DNA from: Cladophialophora immunda
Taxonomy: Eukaryota; Ascomycota; Eurotiomycetes; Chaetothyriales; Herpotrichiellaceae
Length of the DNA stretch: 64,000 nucleotides
Reading direction: 5' to 3'
Assembly: GCF_000835495.1 (NCBI RefSeq)
Contig: NW_015622547.1
Coordinates: 4,046,828-4,110,827 of the forward strand
A program made the position numbers and the translations under genes. The notes beneath the pieces are model-generated. The model was not told the origin of the DNA, did no database searches, and was given only the letters and a program-made list of their open reading frames with translations. This document shows, piece by piece, positions 33,137 to 44,600 of the stretch (position 1 is its first letter; every line of letters begins with the position of its first letter).

Positions 33137-33879
33137 TCTACCCCAGGTGGTATTATGATACCTGAGTCAGAGTGGACAGTCGTTAGTAGCAGCTGTGTGT
33201 ACGCCAACGTGGGAGAGGGGCCTTGGGCCGCCTTTGGGAGGGTGAATTCTCTTTGACACAACATCCATCTGAGATATCTGTGCTAGGGGGCCGCTTTGAA
33301 ATACTAGTCCATGGCGAGCCGCATCGCTCAAAGCTAAGGGTCTGAAGGCCCTCGAACAATCAGCCTCGTCCGTGCAATATCTGTGCGCACTTTATTATTT
33401 AGCTTCCCTAAAGCGGTAATTACCTAAAGTGGTAAGGTTCTAGATACGGTATGGGCTTCAGGGTTAAGCTTCGATCGATCGGGTCGTCGAAGTTTGTTTC
33501 TCCTGAGTCTACGAGCAGATTCACTGTTGGATTCTCCTCGCAAATGTATCTTTGTTGTATACGTATATGATGGTAAAATTGGACCAGTGTATTGGTCGTG
33601 GTTGGCGCCCATTTACCTTCCCGGCGCCAGCTCTACAGTTTGGATGCGCAAGTGAAGAAGCGCCGACGTATGCTAACGAGGACACGTGTGAGCGGTACCA
33701 GGAGGCTGGAGACACCGGTTGCCTATCATGGAGTCCAACAGAATTCTTTCCGGTCTCATTTTTCCAATTGAACTGGGTTCGAACCAGTCATTGGACCGCT
33801 ATAGTCTGCACAGCACCAGACGTTTTCAAACATATGATCTCTCGATGATAAGACCAATTCGAAGTGTCTCGAGGACGTC
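33137..33879. other. Intergenic upstream of permease
   Basis: Holds the permease promoter. Short frames are unsupported. Confidence 0.4.
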
Positions 33880-34431
33880 GAGTCTCCGAATATTGTTCAT
33901 CAAGATATTCTGTATCGTGGCCGTTGTGGATGTCGGGCCTGATCATACTCAACCAAATATCCTTGATAACGATCCAGTCCTGACTGAAATAGTCGGCACC
34001 GCTATTCATTTTCCACGGTCGGAAACACGCTACCCACAGCAAAATGTATAGTACCGCACGACCTTAGGAAGCCACTCGTTCAATATGTAATCATGATCGA
34101 TGGGGGAAGTACCAGAAGCCGGATTCATGTCTACAGATTCAACAACTGCGGCCAAAAACCCGAATTGGAAGACGAACACTTCCAAATGACGGAGATAAGA
34201 CTGGAAGGATCAGGATCGAGTTCTTATGACCACCCTGAAGAGGCCGCGGCAAGTCTCGACGACCTCATGCAGTTCGCACAATCAGGTGTAGCCCGAGAGT
34301 TCCATTCACGTACACCTGTTGCCGTAAAGTCAACGGCAGGACTTCGACTTCTTGGTTGTCGAGTAGTATCGGCAATACTGGGAGTTGTCCAAGCACGGCT
34401 TGAAGAGCGTGGGAAGCATAATTTCCGTTAG
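33880..34431 (+). pseudogene. Fragment of a GDA1-type Golgi nucleoside diphosphatase
   Basis: The segment 34050-34431 encodes a recognisable piece of the GDA1/CD39 nucleoside phosphatase family: KPLVQYVIMIDGGSTRSRIH, VYRFNNCG, then TPVAVKSTAGLRLLG. GDA1 hydrolyses GDP or UDP in the Golgi lumen to sustain glycosylation. The first apyrase motif normally reads DAGSTGSR; here it is DGGSTRSR, with two changed residues including a critical glycine. The upstream part (about 33880-34050, a possible membrane-anchor region) is in another frame, and the fragment ends at a stop after about 115 codons, while the intact enzyme is over 500 residues. It is therefore a decayed 5' fragment, probably a partial subtelomeric duplicate of a core gene elsewhere. 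Confidence 0.8.
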
Positions 34432-34976
34432 CCTCTGTCCAAGCGCCTACTGCCGGCATAGTCATATCCTGTCACCGCCCCCGATAGTTAGTTTTCCGAA
34501 ATGATATCCCTAACCATATGGCCATGTCAGGGTTACAAACCAGGCTCATCTTTAGCACCTTGTAGGCACTACGCCGCACTTGAAGCGGAGCTATAGGTAG
34601 GATGGATTCTTTTGCTACCCTTTATATCCTTTCCGTTTACTCTGCCCTCTTGCCACGCACGACAAGGAAACACTTAGACTTATCCTAGCCCACCTTCGGG
34701 TCAGTATATTTATAGGCAAGACAAAGACGTACTATCACCCATGATACCGGCACTTTCGCCTCGTGTGGCGCTTCGAGAATGCATGGCTATATATCACCTC
34801 TATGCCATACACTCATTATCCAAACTATCGGCCATCGCACTGAGGCCATACTTCTCTTCAGGAGGTTAAAGATGCAATGAGGGAACGCTCAATGAATTAC
34901 TACTGTTTGCTGGCTGCGATAGAGGCTATGAGATTATACAGACTATCTTACTCGTCCCTCAGCTCTTCAACGATAT
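34432..34976. other. Intergenic, no gene seen
   Basis: No continuation of the GDA1 fragment is visible. It is the 3' flank of the secreted protein gene. Confidence 0.4.
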
Positions 34977-36193
34977 TCAGTCGAGTATAATAGAATCCCA
35001 CCGTCCACAGTTAGCATTCCCAACACCATATGCAGGTGTAGTGTGGGTCGGGTCACGGCTAAATTCAATGGTGTTTCCTACACCGTTCGAGCCCTGGCCT
35101 TCAGTACAAGTGCCAATAGCTATGAGACACGTTTGAGTGTCAAAGGACCACGCCCAGAGGGCCCCATCGGGATTGATGATGGCTGAGACGCAACAGTCAT
35201 ACTCGTTGGTAGCATCTGTCTCCTGACCTGAGCCATTCCCAAAGAAACCGCTGACCGCGCGAGAATTGACGGAGTTGGCCTGGTTATTGGTTGCCTGTTG
35301 AAGATATTAATGGTAATGCTTTCATATATGTGCTAGCTATATCTTACACAAGCGGCATAGGCCGAAGTGGTCGAAGTGAAAGATGTAACGATAGTGACTG
35401 TAGTAGACGTTTCTGTACTGATCGAGGTAGTTGTCGTAGTATCGGTACTCGTAACTGTGGTGCTTACTCCTATAAAGATGACGATTAGCTCGGATGAGGG
35501 CTACCTGTATAATCAATACTACTCACCCGGTGTTGTCGTAAATGTCGACGTGCTCGTGATTGTTGTGCTGAACTTTCTTGTCGAAGCTGTTGTCGTGAAG
35601 GTTGTTGTGGTGGTAGAGCAACTGCTATGATATTCATAGCACGACACATCACCACGGCCGCCAGGATTGGCAGGGTTAAAACCACGCTTCGGTACAGCGA
35701 TATTCGCACTGATATCGACACCAAAACTCACATCTCTCTTAATCGAGCCACTGTCTTGGTCAAAAGATGCACCCGGGACCGTTATTTCAACTGGCAAGAA
35801 ACTAAGTGACGTTGTAATAAGTGATGTCGAGACGGTCTCCGTAGTTGAGGTGGAAGTTGAGACCGAGGTAGTCACGGAAGTGTCAGTTAACGTTGAGGTT
35901 ATTGTTTCAGTCGCGGTAAAGGTAGACGTTGATGCCGTCGAAGTCACAGTGGTAGTGTCCGTGATCGTTGAGGTCGTGCTGGGAGTGATGGTGCTAGTCA
36001 CTGTATTGGTCGAGATGCAAGAGGTAGTCAATGCTGACCATTTAGTCTGAGGGCCTCGGGACGGCTTCATGACGATCGATGTGAAGCATTTCGTGGGGTA
36101 TTTGGGAGGCAAGCCTGGTCCGGGTGCGGCAACGGCAGCAACAATGAAAGCGAGCAGGATAGGAAGGTAGTTGACAAACGAGTGTGAATGCAT
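34977..36193 (-). CDS. Secreted Ser/Thr-rich protein
   Basis: 368 residues from exons 35527-36193, 35348-35469 and 34977-35294. The N-terminus is a clear signal peptide (SFVNYLPILLAFIVAAVAAP). It is followed by a short Cys-containing segment, then a long Thr/Ser stretch made of TSTxT-type units (about residues 65-115 and 200-265) likely to be heavily O-glycosylated. A dibasic SIKRD, a possible Kex2-like processing site, separates the two stretches. The C-terminal 105 residues form a Cys-containing domain with DCCVSAIINPDGALW and CLIAIGTCTEG. The layout is that of a fungal wall or extracellular protein. No catalytic motif and no GPI-anchor signal is obvious. Confidence 0.75.
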
Positions 36194-38166
36194 AATCGCA
36201 AATAAACCTCAAAATACTTCAAACGAATGGACGGAGATACACTCCTTTGACAATGATGCAATGGACGAAGAAAAGCACTTCGCAAGCATATGTTGGACAA
36301 TCTTCCAGTTATAGTCGATTTCTGGGGAAAACCCCCAGTTACTGGAATGCAGATAATTTAGTGAAGGGATAACAGGAACTTTTGGGCGCATGTCGATGAG
36401 GAATGAGCGTAATTCAAGCTGCTACAAAACTTCTCACATCTACCGCTTAACTAGGTTATGGTCGTATGGCTAGCTCAATTGAGGTCGCATGTCTAGCTCA
36501 GTTGAGGAATAAGCATCTCGGTACAGTTTTAGCTAAAGTTGGATCGCTGTGAGCATGCACAACGCAAGGGGCAGATCACCTAACACACTCGCAAGGCTAG
36601 CGGAGGCACCTCACGCTTAAAGTATGGAGGCCTGACGAGCAGTGGTAGAGTGTCTTTCATTTTCAGATATCGCTAGAACTGCTTTTGCGGTTGTCCAGAA
36701 CATGCACCGTATCTCACTAGTCCCTCCACAAGAAAGATTTGAAAGGACGGTGTCGAAACGCCTTGCTGTTGCTCACCTAGCGAAGATGGGAAGATGATTG
36801 CCATTGATGAACCAGCTTCCATCACGGTTACGACGGCATCACTAAAGGGCCAAAGTGGAACTACGGTACTCGATTTTGCGAGGCAGACGGCGGTGCCTGG
36901 ACAACGCTAGGCTTGTCAATGTAATGTGTCCCTACCTACTCACGTACACAGTCTAATTGGCGTTGATATGGGAGATACATAAATGTAGCTAGATCGACTG
37001 GGCGAAGAGATCTTTTTAAGTAAAGTACTCATTAAAGTACGGAGCACAATCTCTAGATTGTTTCCAGGGCGGGGAGTAGCGCGATGTGTCACAGACAGGC
37101 CGTCAAGGTACCCTCGACAACAACCCCAGGCACAATTGAGCTACCAATAGGCACTAGATAGGCGACCATTAGATTAGTGCTAGTGTAGCCTCGTTCTGGG
37201 TGCACTCTCCGGCTCAGTCCTCGCCTCTAGGCTCGTCCTTCTCGCTCTCTAGCTTAATCTTTTCGTATAGTGCAATCCATAGACTTTTGGAGCACCCTCC
37301 ATACCGCCTCCGTGCCGTGCCGTCATACCATTACTCGTTTGGCCAGATTCTCGAGAGTAGATCATTACTGTAATCCTCCTTAGCATTCTGTCCATGAAGT
37401 GCGGTAGCGGATTAGGTAGTTCATTCTGATATGGAGCATCAGCAATGTGCAGATCGAAGGACAAGGTCAGTCTACTCGAGCAAAAGTCGGAGGTAGTTCG
37501 CGATGTCCTCGACACAGACGTATTCAGTGGCTGAATTCGATTGTCGCTCTCTAGCTTGTGGTAGATGGTGTACACGATGGGCACGGTGCGTCCTGTCCAG
37601 TCTGACAAAATGTTGAAATATTATAATATCGTACAGATGAAAACAAATTTTGCTAAGAATGTGTTTCGCCGTGATGCGTTACTCTAATCAAGTAGCTACT
37701 CGTAGACAATTAGAGCCTCAGTGGGCCAATTACAGCTGTTACTATGAATCTCCACCAAAGATAAGCGAGGTCGGCTTTGCACAGCCCGTGCCGAGGCACC
37801 AAACATTCTTAGCCCCCACGACCGGTGAGACATGGGTGAGCTCAGGGCGGCATTACCCCTCTCCGAATCGGGGGTGAGGCGCGAGCAGATTTCCCGGCCC
37901 TTGGCAACCCTATCAGTCACAGTGCGCAGACAAGGAGTCCGAGGACGTGCTTGCCCGCGCCCTAGTTAAATGTTCAATAAACACTATCTACTCTACAGAC
38001 TCAAAGCCTTTCAACGGCGAAGGCCTAGACCCTTGTTGATATTCGGACGGAGAAAGGTGCCTAGACTCTCTACCTATGTATTCCTGCCCCTTACCGCGCT
38101 CGAGGCTCGATGAGTTGTCCTACCACCCGATGATCGTAACCTCTCGGTTCCTTGTCCTGCGTTGCA
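36194..38166. other. Gene-poor stretch
   Basis: About 2 kb. A near-duplicate 20-base segment (CTAGCTCAATTGAGG and CTAGCTCAGTTGAGG, about 36470-36506) occurs. A minus-strand frame of 119 codons at 37249-37608 has no recognisable family and is not called as a gene. Confidence 0.4.
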
Positions 38167-40446
38167 ATGGAACCTCAGCCCTCCGCACCTCGCAGAGGTC
38201 GTCCACCAAAATCTGCAAGGAATGATTGTCATACCTGTGTGGCCCGTCGGTGGAAATGCGACCGTGCCAGTCCGCGCTGTGGGAACTGTGAGAAGTCGGG
38301 CAACACCTGCGGTGGATTTGCAGTACAACTCTCCTGGCAGCCAGGATTCTCCCTCCAAAAGAAGCCAGTCAAGAGGCAAATTGCACGCAGGTCTAGATGG
38401 AGGGGTTATGACGGCGCTTCGGGCCCGCGTCAATTGGAATTCATCAGTGAGCATCTCGTGGAATCATCTCAAGAGTATGGCGAAACTCGCGTGCGGCAAG
38501 CCCTTCGAAGACTCTCACAAGCAACCAGCAGGCCACAGCAAAGTCCGTCGTCCAATGATAAACCTACTGCTAGCAATTCTCGTCTTCCAGAGGTGGGTAT
38601 GCCTGGTAGCGAATCGAATATGATGAACGCTCGAGCAGACCCAGGTGCAGAAGCCATTTACATGTACAGAGAAGACACCAGTATGGCGGAGCCCTACGAC
38701 CTCGGTGAGGAAGGTGCAGAAGAAACCTATTTAGACAATGAGATACCTATTGTGGCAGCGCCTTTGGACCTCGATGAGCTAACGTCATTCAACACGACCA
38801 TCCTGCCTTCCTACCCGAACTCACCAATCAACGAACCAGAGTTCCATCTCGATCCCAATCACGTTGAAAATCAGAGCCAAGTTGGAATACCTTCTGACTT
38901 AGTGTTCGACTGCGAGTCAACGGTCGACGAGCTCGCCGATTGTCAAGATGGATTTGAGACCGTCACAGGCCTAGAGCTCTATGATTCACATCGACCTTTT
39001 GCTGCGGCTTCCAAGGATATACGGACTTTGTCGTACCATTTTCTCCAAACAATTCCCCCTCGTCCTCTATATACCGGGCAGTTTGAGTGGCTGGAACCTA
39101 TTTTCGAGAGATGTAATGTTTCCCAACTATTTGAACCTTTCGGGACTAATCATGTTGAATATCGCCAGACAACAATGAGTTCTGCCTTATCCCGTTGACT
39201 TTGGACATGCCGGCGAACCCCTTTCGGTCTCGTATGAACGCCTTACAAAAGTCTGGATATCTCCTACACGCCGTGCTCGCATTGGCATGTCACCACACGG
39301 ACCATTCGTCGCTCAGCAGCAGCGGCCGACATCAGCTTTCAGAGACGGTACTAAATCACGGTCAAATTGCCCTTCAGTTGTTCCGTCAAGCCCTCAATAA
39401 TGATAACGTCAACCAAATCGCAGCCTCATTGCTTGACACGATTATTACTTTATTCTCTCTGGATGTAAGCTGCCTTCCCCCACGCTCTCATCGCAAATTA
39501 GCTCAGGAGCACCTCAGGAAGCATATTCTCTACTCGGCAGCTGGACGACACACCTCACTGGCGCTTATAATGTCGTGCAATTAAGTGGTGGCGTGGAAGC
39601 CTGGACGAGAAACCCTCGTGCTGCGGTTCAAGTTGCACTTCTTACCTGGTGGGTTGACTAAAACAGCTATATCACCGCTCCGAGTATATCCAAACTAAAA
39701 ACTCAATTTCTAGGTGGGATGCAGTGCTCAGCTTAGTCAACAGAACCCCATGCATCTTTCCCTACGAATATTTTGAATCAGTTCTCGCCTGCGCGGACGA
39801 CCGATTTTTTACGTATTTTGGACTATGTGGCTGCCCACGCAGCCTCGTGGTCCCACTGGTTCAGCTAGCACATCTGGCAGAAGAAAAGCAGAAGTCCTCG
39901 TCTATGCGCTGGGTTTCCTTCGACGACAGCCTCGTCTTAGAGATCGAACAGTCCCTTGAAACCTGGAGTCATAATCCCTCTGACACAGCGTTCGACGATG
40001 AAGAGAACGTGCATAAAGATATGGATCAAATACACTGTTCTGAGGCATGGCGCAACGGGCTCCTCCTCTACATCTACCGCGTCTTCCGGTGGAAGCCCGG
40101 CGATAGAACTCCTGGCCGGGTGATTCACCGCGCCAGGACTATTTTGGATCATGCCTGCGCATGCCGTGACGATCAGTTCGTTGCTAGGCAGGCCTTGCTT
40201 CCTTTATTCTTCGCAGGTTGCGAGATGCATGATCCCGACGCGCGGAATACTATCAGAGAACTCTGTTCCGCCTGGCACGATCGAACTGGATACTATATGT
40301 TTGGTGGCATGATTCCCCTACTGGAAGAAGTGTGGACGGCTCAAGCTACTCATGGCCCTGAGCAAGTATGGTGGGGTCAGGTCGTGGACGAAAAGAGTCG
40401 CAAAGAATCTCAGAACTCGCTCCAGGTCCGAATTTGTTTTGGCTGA
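38167..40446 (+). CDS. Zn2Cys6 transcription factor with fungal transcription-factor domain
   Basis: A nuclear regulator of 701 residues from exons 38167-39112, 39169-39464, 39518-39648 and 39714-40446. The zinc cluster is at the N-terminus: Cys21, 24, 31, 38, 41 and 48 (C-x2-C-x6-C-x6-C-x2-C-x6-C), preceded by an AT-hook-like RRGRPPKS. A long acidic disordered region follows. From about residue 290 (TLSYHFLQTIPPRPLYTGQFEWL) comes the Fungal_trans_2-type regulatory domain, with MPANPFRSRMNALQKSGYLLHAVLALACHH. The unspliced frame hits a stop at 39198, but the 56-nt intron restores the conserved reading. It sits beside the RidA-like, dimethylformamidase-like and amine-oxidase genes and is the obvious candidate regulator of that cluster. 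Confidence 0.9.
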
Positions 40447-40475
40447 TTGCCATCCTGGCCCATGATCCTTAGGAC

Positions 40476-40990
40476 TCATTTCAGATATTGGGTACTGAGA
40501 TTTCCAGCCTCTCTCCCGCCGGGCAACGCTGCGGACGCACTCATTTCGAATATGCCTAACGCGAGAGTTTCAACTCCGACCGCCGCCCATGCAGGGCGAT
40601 GGGCCCCCATGTACTCTTTGGCCACGGAAACCAGCAGATCCGTGACACTTTCATCCACGCCGCCAACGTGATAAGATGTCACTTGGTAGACTGAGCCCAG
40701 ATCTGGTCAGCGGTCAAACTTGGATCGCATGCGTGGATCGACCGTTCCACGTTCTAGATCTTGACCGGTGTCACTATCTCCGTGGAAAACTTTTCCGGGA
40801 GACGTACCTTGAACGCGAGCAAATGTTGCTCGCGGAGGTTGACCTTCATATTCATATCATCGTTCAGGCCAACATGGCCTGAGGTTACGACCAGCCAAGC
40901 TCCAGCCGGGATACAGACCTCCGCCGAAAGGCTGTATTTCTCTGCTACAGTCTCGTATCCCGGAAAGTTAACGCAACGAATGTGAGACAT
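40476..40990 (-). pseudogene. RidA/YjgF-family protein gene with frameshift
   Basis: The RidA family hydrolyses reactive enamine/imine intermediates released during amine and amino-acid breakdown. The ATG is at 40990. Exon 1 (40808-40990) encodes CVNFPGYETVAEKYSLSAEV and WLVVTSGHVG, and exon 2 starts at 40753 (NVERSIHA, then LTADQIWAQ). The next expected segment, reading YQVTSYHVGGVDE, is in another frame: one base is missing near 40690-40691, and without it the frame stops within four codons. Sequence after the break (LLVSVAKEYMGAHRPAWAAVGVETLAL) is still well preserved, so the lesion is recent or a sequence error. It is convergent with the Zn2Cys6 regulator and divergent from the amidohydrolase pseudogene. 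Confidence 0.75.
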
Positions 40991-41019
40991 CCTGTCTTTA
41001 TAACGCTCGGAGAACCTCG

Positions 41020-42823
41020 AGGTCGACGACTCTATACGAATATGATCCGTTCAGACACCAGTCCAGAGTTCGTTCAAGATGACCGGTCATCGTCTCCGTT
41101 GCCAAGTTGAGCAGGGAAAGATAGCGCCTCCAATGTTTGCAGCAATGGATGCGAGGTCTGCGAGTGACTCGACTCCCGAAATATGTGCGTTCTTTAACGG
41201 CAACATTGCCAACTCGGCAATCCGGGATTCCTCCGGTGATGACGGCGCTGGGGAGATGGTCACTATCCAGTACGACTTTGCGCGTGACGTCCACTCAAAT
41301 ACCATATTTGACACCAGTGGTAGGAGCGCACTCGGATGCGCGGTCAATAGTCCGACACGAGCATTGACGGACCCTGAATGGGATGGGAGCGAGGGAGATT
41401 GGACCAAGGCTTGCTACGGCTATGGAGCCGTTCATTTCCACGGGAACGATTTTGACGATGCCGGCTGGCAGACGGATTTTCGCATCCAGATTCCCTCTGT
41501 AGCCAGTCGGGAGCGTACTCCGTCCGTGTCGAGGTAGTCAACGGCCTGGCGAGGGATGATGTTATCTTCTTTGTGCACCCCTCCCGAGCGCCACCTAATG
41601 GAGTGAGGCGACCGAGGACTGGGTTTGTCCTGCCCACCTTTACCTACCTCGCGTATGCAAATGAGCGTATGTACGACCAGTCGAAATCCTCCAAGCTGGA
41701 GCATCCAAGCCACGAATTTGCTGTACGAAAGGATTGACAATTTGATCGCATGGTGAGACGTACTGATCTCGGCTTGTCTATGTACGACGTCCACCGCGAT
41801 GGGTCCGGTGTCGTTAATTCATCACCTCGACGGCCATTACTGGACATGGGGGACGATTACATCCACTGGGCCCCCCACCGCCCACGCGAGTTCAACGCCT
41901 ACCTTCTTATGATCGGTCTCCTGGAGCGTTTAGGAATACCCTTCGATGTCCTCACGGATCACGATCTCCACATCTCGCAGCTTGAGAACGCGGATGATAG
42001 GCTCTGTCTCGACCAGTATGATGTGCTGATCACGGGATGTCACCCTGAGCATCCGACGCTTGAATCGTTTATCCCCGACACGTCTCACCTTCGCCGGGGC
42101 GGAAGTCTTTTCTAAGCCGGAGGGAATGGATTCTACTCGGCGTGCGCACTGGGGGTAGCCACCAGCGAAAATAATGCAAGTCCACAGGATCTATTTCAAG
42201 GGAGTCTGGAAGTCCGTCGAGGAGCCCAAGGGATCCGCACATGCACACTCCCTGGAGGAGAGCGGCACTTCAGCACTAATGGCCAGCGGGGCACGCTGTG
42301 GCGTTCGCGTGGACGAGCAGCGAACGTGCTCGTCGACGTAGGCAGTGCCGGCGAAGGCCTCGGCCCAGGCGTACCATATTGCCGTACAGCCGCCAGCAAA
42401 AACAAAGCCTACGCTTGGATCTTCGACGGTGTAGTTGCCGATCTGATCGGCATCGCCGGCTTCGGAGGCGGCGCCAGCGGGATGAATTCGACAAGTACGA
42501 CGTCGCCAATGGCACTCCCGCTGGCACGGTGGTCCTGGCGACTTCGACGGGCCATTCGGATGACTTTGGTATCTTCATCGAGGATGTGGGCTTTCCGATC
42601 CGGAATACTCTAGGTAGTCAGACGCGTGAGATTAGATCAGATATGGTCTTAATTTGAAGCTGTGGGCGGTGGAGGTGTGTTCTCTGTCGGGAGTATTGAT
42701 TGGTGATCTTGTGTGGGCTGGAATGATTATGATAATGATGCTGCGAAGGTGACGGGGAACGTGTGGAGCAGGCTTTTGAACAGGAAGATGCAAAGGGGGA
42801 TGAGGATGCGTTCCCGTATTTGA
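41020..42823 (+). pseudogene. N,N-dimethylformamidase large-subunit-like amidohydrolase, inactivated
   Basis: Matches the large-subunit family of N,N-dimethylformamidase, an Fe-dependent amidohydrolase that releases dimethylamine. Conserved stretches include ICAFFNGNIANSAIRDSSG, YGYGAVHFHGNDFDDAGWQTDF, TFTYLAYANERMYDQSKSS, RRTDLGLSMYDVHRDGSGV, ITGCHPEHPTLES and NGTPAGTVVLATSTGHSDDF. It is broken many times: a frameshift near 41505, TGA at 41735-41737, TAA at 42113-42115 (within GGSLF-x-AGGNGFY), a one-base loss near 42480, a one-base gain near 42655, and TGA at 42704-42706. The N-terminal region before 41100 is hard to recognise. These changes are not all C-to-T, so it is ordinary decay and not only RIP. 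Confidence 0.85.
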
Positions 42824-43034
42824 GATGTGGATATGATGCGGTAGGCAAGGGGGATTCTATTGAGCTGGATGCATGGAGAACCGAACTGAAGTGGGCGAGA
42901 ATTGGCCAAATTTCGATAGAGATGAATCTATAGTTGAACCATGTCATGCTGTCAACGGCATAATGGAAATGCCACATTACACAACTCCTTAAGGCATTGA
43001 ACGCGATAATGACGGCGAAGATTAGTCCACAATT

Positions 43035-44600
43035 TCACAGGGCGGATTGCAATCTGGCCCCCGCTGCAGACTGAAGATCCCGAATCACTTCAGCGGCGCC
43101 CCGCTCTCCGGCACGGACTGCGCCCTCCATATATCCCTTCCACTCGATAGCCGTCTCCGTTCCAATGAAATACAGGCTGCCCCAAGGTCGACGTAGAGCA
43201 TTTCCCAGCCGAGGCCAGATTCCACCAGGCGCTGGCATAGGACAAGGCACGCCCTCAATAAAAGATTCCTTCGCCCAAGCCTTTTCAATGGTCTGGATGG
43301 TATCGTAGACCTTTGGGGCGTGTTCAGGACCCACCATGGTCGCTAGTTGCTCCTTAACCGCCCGGACGCGTCGAGAGACTGGTAGCCGAGACCACTCGTT
43401 GGCGTACCGACCACCGATGAGGCATGAAATGGCGAACATACCGTCAGCATCGGATGACACATCTCGTGAAAACACTACAGGTCCGGACAAGTCGATGAAA
43501 GAACCGTTGAATCCTACTGCACGCCACCAGGGGTCGGCGTAGATCAAGACGCATTTACAGTAGGGACCGAGATGCACCGAGTCCACGTACTCTTGCTTGT
43601 CGGCCGGTAGTTGCGGAGAGAATCGAATGTGGCGGTACAGTGGCGTCGGGACTGAGATCAGAACTTTGCGCGCTCGAAAGACCCTACCGGGTAACGTCTC
43701 AACGATTGCTCCTGTACTGGTCTGAGTGATACCGTTAACGGGACAGTTTAGATAGACGCTGGCTGGTTTGAGGTTCGCTGCTAGACACTTCGATACGGTT
43801 TGGTTTCCTGTGCACGTCCGCGAAGCTCGTCAGTGGCCGATAGGAGATAGGACCTAATGTTGGGGAGAAGCAATCTTACCATGTCGGTTTGTCATATACT
43901 GAGCCCCGTCAGGCCCATCACTCAATAGACTCTCGATCCCACCCGCGCTTTTCACAAAATCCAGCCAGTACACCAACCCAATATCATCGGGATCAGTTCC
44001 AGTCAAATCATGGATCCAAGCAGTCCAGAATCCCAGCGCAAACCCGTGCGCTCCTTTAGACCGGAAATACTCCCCAAGCGAAATGTCTTCGATGTGGCCA
44101 TTCGCTGTCGAGTCGTGGAGGTTGACTGACTGACAATTTGCGTCCATATCCGCGCCGAGCTCCTCAAACATAGCCCGCTGCGTCTCCTCCACCGCCGGCA
44201 GCGCAGGCCACCGCGTATGGTAGGAACGGTCTTTAGAGCTCATTCGGAAAACTTCGTTCCCTTCCATCCGCTGGATGATAGGCTCGCAGCCAAACTTGTT
44301 GAAGAGCGCATACATCCGGTCGTGCGTTTTGTCGTTGATCCACGCCGCGCCGAGATCCAGCGATCCTGGTCCATTCTCGACTGTGGTGGTGAATGTTTTG
44401 CCGCCGACGCGGTCTTTAGCCTCGAGAACGACGCAGGAAAATCCAGTGGCCTGGACGTCAGTCGCGGCCTGGAGTCCGCTAAGTCCCGCGCCAACCACGA
44501 CCACATCGGTGTCTAATACGGATCCGTAGCGTTCAGAGGGGACGTATGCGGATGAGTAGAGGGAAGGTGAGGAACCATTATGTTGGGTGGTTTTCGACAT
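43035..44600 (-). CDS. Flavin-containing amine oxidase (MAO-N-like)
   Basis: An FAD-dependent amine oxidase that deaminates amines to aldehydes with release of H2O2 and ammonia or an amine; peroxisomal or cytosolic in fungi. Exons 43880-44600 and 43035-43807 give 497 residues, matching Aspergillus MAO-N-type enzymes. The FAD motif VVVVGAGLSGLQAA is at about 33-46 (GAGLSG 37-42), with KDRVGGKTFT after it and LDLGAAWIND next. The C-terminal flavin-contacting motif is GSLYFIGTETAIEWKGYMEG followed by AVRAGERGAAEV. The conserved FAD-contact residues look intact, and the C-terminus ends in QSAL without a clear SKL-type signal. It is the oxidase of the amine/amide cluster and, unlike its two neighbours, shows no break. 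Confidence 0.92.

Noticed and set aside
39180..39200. Frameshift in the Zn2Cys6 regulator
   Set aside because: A 56-nt intron at 39113-39168 removes the stop and restores the conserved domain.
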